Below, piece after piece: positions 1-8,976 of a DNA stretch of 15,327 bases. Position numbers and translations under genes: made by a program. How positions within the stretch are numbered: the first letter of the stretch is position 1; the number at the start of each line of letters is the position of its first letter. The notes below the pieces were generated by a model that worked only from the letters and a program-made list of their open reading frames with translations, searched no databases and was not told the DNA's origin. Source of the DNA: CBDUBS01 sp965365445 (GTDB lineage: Bacteria > Bacteroidota > Rhodothermia > Rhodothermales > DASSAV01); NCBI GenBank assembly GCA_965365445.1, contig CBDUBS010000082.1, forward strand, positions 1 through 15,327. The letters are read 5' to 3'.

Positions 1-975
1 GGCAATATACGTGTCTTCTACGCACTCCCCCGTTCCTAAGATCGGTATTTGCCTTACTAACTCCAGACGTACAGTTTCCCCCTCCATATATGCTGGATTC
101 GGATTGAACCAGCCGTTATCATAGTTATATGTCCCATCAGCTCTTTTTTGATATAGCCACATTCCGGTCACTCCTCTAACACGATAGCTTGAGCCCCCAA
201 ACTGATATTTAAAATAATGCTCATTCAAAGTTTCAAGAAAGCCTTCCCATCCTTGCCCAGCATATGCTACGTACATGGGAACCCAACATTCATTCTTAAC
301 CGCATCAGCATCATAGGCGTTACAAGGCAAAGAATGTACATTTTTGTTAAATGACTCTACGTTGGATTTATTAGACTCAGTATATTCAAAGGAAACACTT
401 TTTAGAGGTGTCTCCGAAAGAATTCCTGTATTTAGATTTTTCTTATAAAGCACATCTTCAGTCAACGTAAAGAGGGTATCACCGACAATCACCCTACCTT
501 TATGATCTAAAACCGCCAACTCCTCAGGGTAAAAAAGGTTGGCGCGTGATAAGAAGCTTTTCAGATTTTCGTGAACCTCTATTGGCGTTACTCCCAGATC
601 CGAGAGAAGGTCAAGCGCCTGCAGAACCCCCTCGAATTCATTAAAATTTTTATAGCGCTGCAAGACCTTATATTTAGATGAAATAACGACCGGTATTTTC
701 CGCATTAAAACTTTATTCTCCACAGAAGCTTTTTTCCTATTATTATATTCCATTAATGCCTTCTCAATTACAGTGACATCAGCTGGTACATACAGAAGGG
801 TTTGTTCTGTTTCTACTCTCTGCATATCTGTTACAATCTGTTCCCCACATCCTGATCCTAAAAAACTTATCAAAACAATGATCAGTATCTGCTTTACTAA
901 AATCCCATTTGACGAAATCCTAAAATTAAGTATTGCCGACGATCCTTTTCTCATCACGGCACATGTCTCTCTCAT
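1..975 (-). CDS. Putative secreted lipoprotein of unknown function (C-terminus cut by window edge)
   Basis: Translating the minus strand from ATG at 975 gives 325 codons with no stop, so the gene continues past base 1. A hydrophobic segment (about residues 30-41, LIIVLISFL) ends in GSGC with Cys43, a plausible signal peptidase II lipobox, so the product is probably a lipid-anchored envelope protein. The middle (about 46-145) looks helical and charged. The last 110 residues are rich in Trp, Tyr and Gly (for example WEGF, FGGSSYR, MWLYQKRADGTYNYDNGW) with several Cys. The start at 975 is preceded by GAGGT eight bases upstream, and an in-frame TAA lies just above it. A second ATG at 954 would give a shorter n-region and is possible. 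Base use is strikingly AT-rich compared with every gene to the right, which suggests transfer. I do not recognise the family. The reading frame is well supported; the function is unknown. Confidence 0.8.
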   Translation of the reverse strand, partial: MRETCAVMRKGSSAILNFRISSNGILVKQILIIVLISFLGSGCGEQIVTDMQRVETEQTLLYVPADVTVIEKALMEYNNRKKASVENKVLMRKIPVVISSKYKVLQRYKNFNEFEGVLQALDLLSDLGVTPIEVHENLKSFLSRANLFYPEELAVLDHKGRVIVGDTLFTLTEDVLYKKNLNTGILSETPLKSVSFEYTESNKSNVESFNKNVHSLPCNAYDADAVKNECWVPMYVAYAGQGWEGFLETLNEHYFKYQFGGSSYRVRGVTGMWLYQKRADGTYNYDNGWFNPNPAYMEGETVRLELVRQIPILGTGECVEDTYIA

Positions 976-1293
976 CTGTGTTTACCTCATTCAGAATGTT
1001 GAACTTAAACATGACACAGCAATTATTTACAACATTTGGAAAAAAAAACAACATATATGATTATAAAAATTTTACATGAATTACATAGAAATGTCAACCC
1101 CGGGGCACAAATATTGATCTTACCCGTTTTGAGCATGCCATTGTTAAGGGGTCACACTTTAGTAACGGGACAGTATTTCAATAGTTTTTACGTCTTATCT
1201 TGTTGTCCAAGGATTAGTATTAAGTCGTATCTATGTCGTCGATGTAATAATTAAGGATAGGAGCGCAAAGCCCAACCTAGTGCCTGAAGAACG
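976..1293. other. AT-rich intergenic segment and composition boundary
   Basis: No convincing gene lies here. Bases 1,021-1,080 contain only 9 G or C in 60, while sequence from about 1,260 onward is clearly GC-rich, so the composition changes within this segment. It holds the leader and promoter of the minus-strand lipoprotein gene, a nine-A run at 1,040-1,048 and the 8-base palindrome CATATATG. Around 1,145-1,172 is GGGGTCACACTTTAGTAAC followed by GGGACAG, which has the look of an insertion-sequence end, but I see no transposase and no matching second end. There is no clear hairpin terminator for the DUF3467 operon that ends at 1,294. Confidence 0.6.
1069..1097 (-). promoter_or_regulatory. 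Sigma70-like promoter for the AT-rich lipoprotein gene
   Basis: On the minus strand a perfect TTGACA (1097-1092) is followed after exactly 17 bases by TAAAAT (1074-1069), five of six matches to the -10 consensus. It points at the lipoprotein gene starting at 975 and would leave a leader of about 85-90 bases that contains a run of nine T. In Bacteroidota the main sigma factor usually prefers a different motif (TAnnTTTG), so a classical promoter here would fit imported DNA. Chance occurrence in AT-rich sequence cannot be excluded. Confidence 0.45.
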
Positions 1294-1620
1294 TCACGCC
1301 TCTCCCATCCCCCCGAACTGGATGTTCGGCCCCGGGCCGCCGCGCTCCTCGATTTCGCCGTGAGCCGACTCGTACCGCGATATGTTGTCCGCTAAGGCAT
1401 GCAGCAGGCGGCGAGCGTGCTCCGGTGTGATAATGATGCGGCTTTTGACGCGGGCCTTGGGGACGCCGGGCATGACCCGGATGAAGTCCAGGATGAACTC
1501 CTCCGACGAGTGGGCGATCATGACGAGGTTAGAGTAGATCCCTTCGGCTACGTCTTCGGTGAGCTCGATGTTGATCTGGCCCTGGGCTGCGGAGGGGTCC
1601 TTCGGATTATTTGGATTCAT
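1294..1620 (-). CDS. DUF3467 domain-containing protein
   Basis: A 108-residue protein that matches the DUF3467 pattern along almost its whole length. It has a Q-I-x-I-E-L opening (about residues 15-20), AEGIYSNLVMIAHSSEEFILDF (25-46), the block MPGVPKARVKSRII (49-62) and a C-terminal helix with PEHARRLLHALADNI (66-80). The family is known as small soluble proteins of about 100 residues with no established biochemical role. The N-terminus is polar and rich in Asn and Pro; the C-terminus is Gly-rich and probably flexible. It starts six bases after the stop of the upstream cystathionine beta-synthase gene, so the two are almost certainly one transcript and may be translationally coupled. No strong ribosome-binding sequence precedes the ATG. 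No signal peptide or membrane helix is seen, so it should be cytoplasmic. Confidence 0.9.
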   Translation of the reverse strand: MNPNNPKDPSAAQGQINIELTEDVAEGIYSNLVMIAHSSEEFILDFIRVMPGVPKARVKSRIIITPEHARRLLHALADNISRYESAHGEIEERGGPGPNIQFGGMGEA

Positions 1621-1626
1621 GTAGTT

Positions 1627-3030
1627 TTACTCGGAGTGGTTGGACGCCCGGCCCGAATGGGCCAGGGCGTGGATCAGGTCACTTTTGGTTACGATATCGA
1701 AGCCGTCCTCGCTCTCGACGAGTACGGCGCCCGCGCCTCGCTCCATGTAGCCCGAGAGATCCTCGATCGGCAGGCTGCGCGGAACGGTCGGGAAGGGTTC
1801 GCCCATCACTTCGCGGACCAGACCCGCCCCGGCATCCTTGCGGTCGATGAGGCGGCGGAGTACGTCGTACTCGGTCAGGCTGCCGACGACGCGGCCATCC
1901 TCTACGACAGGGAGTTGCGAGACGGCATGGGCCGTCATGGCGCGGACGACGGCGTCCAGGGTGTCAGTGGGCGTAACCGCGATGAGGTGTTTCGTCCGGC
2001 GGCGGGTCTGGAGAACGTGCTCCAGGGATAGGCCCGTGGAGCGCTCCAGGAAGCCGTGGTTGCGCATCCAGTTATCGTTGTACGTTTTGGAGAGGTACCG
2101 GAAGCCGCCGTCGGGGAGGATGACCACCACAACCGCATTCTCGCTCACTTCGCTCTGGTGGTCCGAAAGCCACGCGAGCGCCCCGGACATAGCCATGCCG
2201 GAGCTCTGCCCCACGAAGAAGCCTTCCTCCCGGGCGATTTTTCGGGTCATCAACATGGTGTCCTTATCCGTAACGCGTATGTAGTCGTCCACCAGACTGA
2301 AATCCATGTTGCCGGCCAGGATGTCCTCCCCTACCCCTTCCGTCAGGTACGGATAGATTTCCTTGTGGTCGAACTCGCGGGTATGGAAGTACTTGTAGTA
2401 GACAGACCCGTACGGATCCACCCCGATGATTTTCACCTCCGGCTTGCGCTCCTTGAGGTATTTCGAGATGCCCGAGATGGTGCCGCCGGTGCCCGCACCG
2501 GAGATGACGTGCGTTACCCGCCCCTCGGTTTGCTCCCACAGCTCCGGTCCGGTGGTTTCGTAGTGGGCGACCGTGTTGGCCGGGTTGTCGTACTGGTTGA
2601 GGTAAACGGCATTCGGAAGCTCGTCGGCCAGCCGGCGAGCCACCGAGTAGTAGGAGCGGGGGTCCTCCGGAGCCACGGCCGTCGGGCACACGATCACCTC
2701 GGCTCCGAGGGCCCGGAGCACGTTCAGCTTTTCTTCGCTTTGCTTGTCGGTGGTCGTGAAGATGCACCGATAGCCCCGCGCGATGGCCGCCAGCGCCAGC
2801 CCGGCTCCGGTGTTGCCGCTGGTGCCTTCCACGATGGTTCCGCCGGGCCGCAGCCGACCCTCCCGCTCGGCAGCCTCGATCATGCCGAGTCCGATGCGGT
2901 CTTTTATGGAGCCGCCGGGGTTGAAGAATTCCAGCTTCGCGAGCAGGGCGCCCGGCAGGTGCGCTCCGAGCCGGTTGATCCGGACGAGAGGCGTCCGGCC
3001 CACGGTATCCAGAATGTTAGCTTGCCACAT
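1627..3030 (-). CDS. cbs: Cystathionine beta-synthase (PLP-dependent, with two regulatory CBS domains)
   Basis: A 467-residue PLP enzyme of fold type II. The Schiff-base lysine is K43 in GGSIKDRIG (39-47). The substrate loop TSGNTG is at 70-75, the phosphate-binding GAGTGGT at 178-184, and GQSSG at 274-278. The stretch with KLNVLRALGAEV (101-112) and VDPYGSVYYKY (204-214) is characteristic of cystathionine beta-synthase rather than cysteine synthase. Two CBS domains follow (about 345-400 and 405-460); in this family they bind adenosyl compounds and regulate activity. The expected reaction joins homocysteine and serine to cystathionine in the transsulfuration route, or a related beta-replacement giving cysteine or H2S; the sequence cannot separate these. 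The N-terminal heme domain of the human enzyme is absent. It is first in an operon with the DUF3467 gene and divergent from the histidine kinase gene. The start ATG has no Shine-Dalgarno sequence. Confidence 0.93.
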   Translation of the reverse strand: MWQANILDTVGRTPLVRINRLGAHLPGALLAKLEFFNPGGSIKDRIGLGMIEAAEREGRLRPGGTIVEGTSGNTGAGLALAAIARGYRCIFTTTDKQSEEKLNVLRALGAEVIVCPTAVAPEDPRSYYSVARRLADELPNAVYLNQYDNPANTVAHYETTGPELWEQTEGRVTHVISGAGTGGTISGISKYLKERKPEVKIIGVDPYGSVYYKYFHTREFDHKEIYPYLTEGVGEDILAGNMDFSLVDDYIRVTDKDTMLMTRKIAREEGFFVGQSSGMAMSGALAWLSDHQSEVSENAVVVVILPDGGFRYLSKTYNDNWMRNHGFLERSTGLSLEHVLQTRRRTKHLIAVTPTDTLDAVVRAMTAHAVSQLPVVEDGRVVGSLTEYDVLRRLIDRKDAGAGLVREVMGEPFPTVPRSLPIEDLSGYMERGAGAVLVESEDGFDIVTKSDLIHALAHSGRASNHSE

Positions 3031-3165
3031 AGGGTATGGGAGAAAGAATAGCAGGACAAAGAAAGGAATCTTCGAAATATTTTATAGCTTGTCGAATGAT
3101 TTCCCGGATTTTCCGTCCGGGAGTAAAGCCGAAACCGTCCGGCTGTTCCATAAGAGAGTGCGCTC
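3031..3165. promoter_or_regulatory. Divergent promoter region between cbs and the hybrid kinase gene
   Basis: This 135-base gap separates two divergent genes, so both promoters should lie here. An AT-rich core, AAATATTTTATAG (about 3,076-3,087), reads TATAAA on the minus strand at 3,086-3,081, about 50 bases above the cbs start; no good -35 accompanies it. On the kinase side a perfect 6-bp inverted repeat, CCCGGA (3,103-3,108) and TCCGGG (3,116-3,121) with a 7-base loop, sits 44 bases before the kinase ATG. It has no T tract, so it is more likely an operator or leader hairpin than a terminator. Confidence 0.35.
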
Positions 3166-4638
3166 ATGCCAACCGGTTCGTATCAGGGTCCGCCGGACCC
3201 GGAATTGCTCGTCGCCACATTCGGGGTGGACGGCGGAGTAGTGTTCCGCAACGACGCCTGGCAGGCGACGCTCGGCCTGGGGGCCGGGATCTGGGAACGG
3301 CTTTCGGTGGAGGACCGGGATCTGGCCCGGCAGTTCCTCGCAGAGGCGGCAACCGGCTCGCTGGTTACGAACCAGGTGCTGCCCGTGTTCATTCCGCACC
3401 GGGATCAGCCGTTGCACGTGTTGCTCAATTTCCTCCCTGTGCGGATGCGCGCCTCGGGGCCGGAAGTCGGCGCGGTCATGGTAACGGGCGAATTGCTGGC
3501 CGAACCGGCTTCCTGGACCGTCAGCCAGACCCAGCGCCACCGCATGGAATCGCTGGGGCGCATGACGATGGGGATCGCGCATGATTTCAACAACCTGTTG
3601 AGCGGCATCCTCGGGTACGCCGAGCTCATGAAGTCGTCGGTGGCTTCCGGCGAGCCGGACCCGGCGTTTGCCGACCACCTGCGCACCATTGAACAGGCCG
3701 CGCTGGACGGAGCCGCCCTCGTCCGAAAAATACAGCAATACATCCGGCAGGAAAAACAAACCAGTTTCGAGCCGCTCGATCTCCCAACCGTCGTCAGCGA
3801 CAGCGTGGCGCTTACCCGGCCCTACTGGTTCAACGAACCCCGCCGGAAAGGAATTTCGATACAGACCCGGATGGATTTACGGGACGTTCCGCCGGTGATG
3901 GGCTCGGCCACCGAACTGCGTGAGGTGTTCGTCAACCTGATCCTGAACGCCGTGCAGGCCATGCCTCATGGGGGTGTCATCACGTTCACGACGGCCTATT
4001 CAGCCGAGGGCGGGGTGGTCGTTTCGGTGGCGGATACCGGCCTCGGGATGAACGAGCGGGTAAAAGCGAGGATTTTCGAGCCGCTGTTTACCACCAAGGG
4101 AGAGCAGGGTACGGGGATGGGGCTGGCGGTAAGTTACGGGATTATCCAGGAGCACGAGGCAACTATTACGGTAGAGACGGCATTAGGCAAAGGTACGCGG
4201 TTCGATCTGGCGTTTCCGGCCGCCTCCGGCGCGCTTCCGGAAGCGGAAGCAGGGCCTGAACCGGCGTCAGGGATGAAAGCCCGCGTACTGATCGTGGACG
4301 ACGACCGGATGGTCCGAACGGTGCTCTCCCGGCTGCTGACGTTAAAGGAACATCACGTCCGGCAGGCATCGTCGGGGCGGGAGGCCCTCGAAATGGCTTC
4401 GGCAGAACCCTTCGACATCGTCATTACCGACCAGGGTATGCCTGAAATGAGTGGAAGGCAGTTGGCCCGGCAGCTCCGGCGATCCTTTCCGACGCTGCCC
4501 ATCGTGCTGCTGACGGGCGATACGGAAGTCGGAGAGGCAGACGAGGAAATCGATTGTGTATTATCCAAACCATTCCAACTCGACGTGCTCGAATCGACCA
4601 TACAGCAGATGCTGGACCGTTCGCTCCTGACGAAATAA
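3166..4638 (+). CDS. Soluble hybrid sensor histidine kinase with C-terminal receiver domain
   Basis: A 490-residue signalling protein without membrane helices, so it is cytoplasmic. Residues about 10-115 form a poorly conserved, possibly PAS-like input region. The HisKA domain has the phospho-acceptor H139 in GIAHDFNNLLSGILGY. The HATPase domain shows the N box around N257-N261 (NLILNAVQAM), G1 DTGLG (290-294), the F box (FEPLFTT, 304-310) and G2 GTGMGL (315-320). A linker rich in Ala, Glu and Pro leads to a receiver domain (371-485) with the acidic pocket DDD at 378-380, phospho-acceptor D422, T450 and K468. The protein should autophosphorylate on His and pass phosphate to its own receiver. 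No DNA-binding response regulator is adjacent, so it is an orphan and its partner and signal are unknown. GAGAG upstream of the ATG is a weak ribosome-binding match. Confidence 0.93.
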   Translation: MPTGSYQGPPDPELLVATFGVDGGVVFRNDAWQATLGLGAGIWERLSVEDRDLARQFLAEAATGSLVTNQVLPVFIPHRDQPLHVLLNFLPVRMRASGPEVGAVMVTGELLAEPASWTVSQTQRHRMESLGRMTMGIAHDFNNLLSGILGYAELMKSSVASGEPDPAFADHLRTIEQAALDGAALVRKIQQYIRQEKQTSFEPLDLPTVVSDSVALTRPYWFNEPRRKGISIQTRMDLRDVPPVMGSATELREVFVNLILNAVQAMPHGGVITFTTAYSAEGGVVVSVADTGLGMNERVKARIFEPLFTTKGEQGTGMGLAVSYGIIQEHEATITVETALGKGTRFDLAFPAASGALPEAEAGPEPASGMKARVLIVDDDRMVRTVLSRLLTLKEHHVRQASSGREALEMASAEPFDIVITDQGMPEMSGRQLARQLRRSFPTLPIVLLTGDTEVGEADEEIDCVLSKPFQLDVLESTIQQMLDRSLLTK

Positions 4639-4796
4639 ACGGAGGGCTTCTGCCGTAATGTCACTACGGCCCGTATGGATCGTTTTTTGAGATGAGCCGG
4701 GGGCGGCAATTTCCGGGCGCACGACGGAGTGGGTTTCAGGATTTTGTGGACGGGGGGAGCCGCTCAACCCTTGCTTACGCATACCGGACATATAGC
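4639..4796 (+). promoter_or_regulatory. Kinase-lon intergenic region with hairpin
   Basis: The gap holds a perfect 6-bp inverted repeat, GCCGTA (4,652-4,657) and TACGGC (4,665-4,670), with a 7-base loop. A run of six T (4,683-4,688) follows, but 12 bases after the stem instead of immediately. This could be a weak or imperfect terminator for the kinase transcript; it is not canonical. The lon promoter must lie between here and the lon start, but I cannot identify a convincing -10/-35 pair. The lon reading frame stays open back to an ATG at 4,692, which I do not favour as the start. Confidence 0.3.
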
Positions 4797-7301
<2,505 letters not shown>

Positions 7302-7324
7302 GCCGGCCGGACGCGCCATACGGA

Positions 7325-7355
7325 GGGCTGCATGGACGGGACATGCAGCCCTTTT
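7325..7355 (+). terminator. Rho-independent terminator of lon
   Basis: A perfect 10-bp stem, GGGCTGCATG (7,325-7,334) and CATGCAGCCC (7,342-7,351), closes a 7-base loop and is followed directly by TTTT. It starts 23 bases after the lon stop. The reverse strand lacks a T run after the stem, so it serves mainly lon and not the convergent small gene ending at 7,380. Confidence 0.88.
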
Positions 7356-7379
7356 CCATTTACACGGCGGCGCCCCCGA

Positions 7380-7604
7380 TCATCGTTCCTGCGTTTCGTC
7401 GAGGATTTTGGCGTCCTCCACGTTGGGATCCCGGCCCTGGCGAAATGCCCGTTCGGTGTCGGCCATGATTCGGGCCGTTCGGTCGAGCGCAAGGTCCAGG
7501 AGGCCGGCGGCCATGCGCACCACCGAGCCGGCCAGAAAAACGGATTTCCCCAGGGCGTTCAGGTCGTCGAAACGGACGAGTTTCTGCGGCTCTTCGGCGG
7601 CCAT
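7380..7604 (-). CDS. Small conserved-looking protein of unknown function, paralog of its upstream neighbour
   Basis: A 74-residue soluble protein with an amphipathic to hydrophobic helical core (about 12-55; KSVFLAGSVVRMAAGLLDLAL) and a charged C-terminal tail (GRDPNVEDAKILDETQER). I do not recognise the family. The core aligns with the 93-residue product of the gene just upstream: both have F-D-x-L, then K-x-V-F-L, a following V/A-rich helix, and end with AFR. This suggests tandem duplication. It begins ten bases after that gene's stop, so the pair is one operon. It faces lon convergently. No signal peptide, metal-binding motif or catalytic motif is visible. Reality of the gene rests on the shared protein pattern and the tight operon spacing. 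Confidence 0.7.
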   Translation of the reverse strand: MAAEEPQKLVRFDDLNALGKSVFLAGSVVRMAAGLLDLALDRTARIMADTERAFRQGRDPNVEDAKILDETQER

Positions 7605-7614
7605 AGATGCGGGT

Positions 7615-7896
7615 TCAGGCTACAGGTGGAACCGGGTCCGGCCCGAGCGTGCCGGGGTCCTCCCCGGCAAACGGGGCTGCCGGATGATCCGGCTGGGATG
7701 CGGGTTCGGATTGCGGAGGCCGAAAAGCATTTTCCAGCGCCTCGGCGACCTGGCGGCCAAGCGTCTCGACGCCCCGCGCGACGGAAGCAACCGTAGCTTC
7801 AAGCAGAAAAACGGCCTTATCCTCCCCACGCAGGCGGTCGAACTCGCTGCGGGCTCGCTCGTACTGTTCTTTGTCCCTATTTTGATTCATGTCCAT
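7615..7896 (-). CDS. Small helical protein of unknown function with Pro-rich tail, paralog of downstream neighbour
   Basis: A 93-residue protein in three parts: a strongly charged N-terminus (1-27, many Glu, Arg, Lys, Asp), a hydrophobic/amphipathic helix pair (28-59, AVFLLEATVASVARGVETL to AFR) and a Pro/Ala/Glu-rich, probably disordered tail (60-93). Residues 19-40 align without gaps with 12-33 of the 74-residue neighbour; F, D, L, K, V, F, L, V and A are shared. Function is unknown. The helix could support oligomerisation or membrane contact, but no clear transmembrane segment is present. An ATG two codons in (7,890) is an alternative start. It is first in a two-gene operon divergent from rsgA. 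Confidence 0.72.
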   Translation of the reverse strand: MDMNQNRDKEQYERARSEFDRLRGEDKAVFLLEATVASVARGVETLGRQVAEALENAFRPPQSEPASQPDHPAAPFAGEDPGTLGPDPVPPVA

Positions 7897-7995
7897 TTTG
7901 CCGTAGATCTGTGCGCCGAAAGGCGCTGTAAGTAGATTACCACACAGCTAGAAGTAGACGGAAAAGTCGGCGGCAAGTTTCACACGCTAGCCCGG
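7897..7995. promoter_or_regulatory. Divergent spacer between the small-protein operon and rsgA
   Basis: Both promoters should be in these 99 bases, but I see no clear pair. A short perfect hairpin, GCGCC-GAAA-GGCGC (7,913-7,926), lies 17 bases from the minus-strand start, where it would sit in that gene's leader. No Shine-Dalgarno sequence precedes either start. Confidence 0.3.
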
Positions 7996-8970
7996 TTGAA
8001 ATCATTGAGTTCCGGATCAGAAAACGATGAAGCCTCTCTGGAGGGTACGGTGCTCCGCTCGACGGGGAGCTGGTACGAGGTGCAGGTCGGGCGCCGGATG
8101 ATTTCCTGCAAGATGCGCGGCAAGTTCCGTCTGGATCAGCACGTGGGCACCAACCCCATCGCCGTTGGAGACCGGGTGAGGTTGCGGGAAGAAAAGGATG
8201 GTACGGGCGTGATTACCGAGATCCACGAACGGCGCAACCGGTTGACCCGGCGGGCGGCGGGGCGGCGGGTCGGACAGGAGCACGTAATTGCCGCCAATCT
8301 CGACCGGGCCTGGATCGTTCAGTCCATCCACGTACCCCGTTTCAATCCGGGTTTGATCGACCGGTTTCTCGTAATGGCGGAGTCGTTCGAGATTCCGCCG
8401 GGAATCATCATCAACAAAATGGATTTGCTGGCGGCCGAGGACGAGCCGGACCTGCTGTACTACCGCGATCTGTACGCCGGATTCGGTTATCCGGTGTTAC
8501 TGACGAGCGCCGTCAACGGCGAAGGAGTCGGGCGCTGGCGGGAGGAGCTGGCCGGCCGCATCAGCGCCGTCACCGGGCAGTCGGGGGTCGGCAAATCGGC
8601 GCTCATCAACCTGGTAGAGCCGGGGCTGGGTATTCCGGTAGGTGCAGTGAGCGAAAAGACGCGGAAAGGCAAACACACCACTACGTTTGCCACCACCTAT
8701 CCCCTATCCGAGGGCGGGTTCGTCATCGATACGCCGGGCATCCGCGAATTCGGCATCGTGGACCTGGAACCGGAGGAGATGTCGTACTACTTCGTCGAGT
8801 TCAGGCCGTACCTGGGCGATTGCCGCTTCCCGAATTGCACGCACGACCACGAACCCGGCTGCGCCGTGGCGGCGGCGCTGGAGGAAGGCCGCATTACCCC
8901 GGAGCGGTATGCCAGTTACCTCAATATCCTGGAATCCATTCGCCTGGGCGATCAAGACGTGGGCCGATGA
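7996..8970 (+). CDS. rsgA: Ribosome small-subunit biogenesis GTPase RsgA (TTG start)
   Basis: A 324-residue circularly permuted GTPase. An N-terminal OB fold (about 15-78) is followed by the permuted G motifs: G4 NKMD (140-143), G5 TSA (170-172), G1 GQSGVGKS (194-201), a G2 threonine in KHTTTFATT (226-234) and G3 DTPG (245-248). The C-terminal zinc-binding knuckle has C276, C281, H283 and C289 (CRFPNCTHDHEPGC), typical of the family. RsgA acts in late 30S maturation, using GTP hydrolysis to release from the subunit. The start codon is TTG at 7,996: no ATG or GTG exists in frame between the upstream stop at 7,933 and the OB fold, so a rare start is required. A TTG at 8,005 is the only close alternative. 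It ends six bases from the convergent GMC gene. Confidence 0.95.
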   Translation: MKSLSSGSENDEASLEGTVLRSTGSWYEVQVGRRMISCKMRGKFRLDQHVGTNPIAVGDRVRLREEKDGTGVITEIHERRNRLTRRAAGRRVGQEHVIAANLDRAWIVQSIHVPRFNPGLIDRFLVMAESFEIPPGIIINKMDLLAAEDEPDLLYYRDLYAGFGYPVLLTSAVNGEGVGRWREELAGRISAVTGQSGVGKSALINLVEPGLGIPVGAVSEKTRKGKHTTTFATTYPLSEGGFVIDTPGIREFGIVDLEPEEMSYYFVEFRPYLGDCRFPNCTHDHEPGCAVAAALEEGRITPERYASYLNILESIRLGDQDVGR

Positions 8971-8976
8971 CCTCGT

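Noticed and set aside
1036..1254. 72-codon plus-strand open frame in the AT-rich gap
   Set aside because: No recognisable motif or ribosome-binding site, and it overlaps the promoter and leader of the lipoprotein gene.
2056..3051. 331-codon open frame on the plus strand opposite cbs
   Set aside because: It is antisense to a well-supported enzyme. Long antisense frames are common in GC-rich genes and its sequence shows no protein family pattern.
4652..4688. Canonical terminator after the kinase gene
   Set aside because: The T run is 12 bases away from the 6-bp stem, so it is only noted as a weak candidate.
4692..4796. N-terminal extension of Lon from ATG 4,692
   Set aside because: The 35 added residues look like translated leader and precede a normal acidic Lon N-terminus; the start at 4,797 or 4,815 is more plausible.
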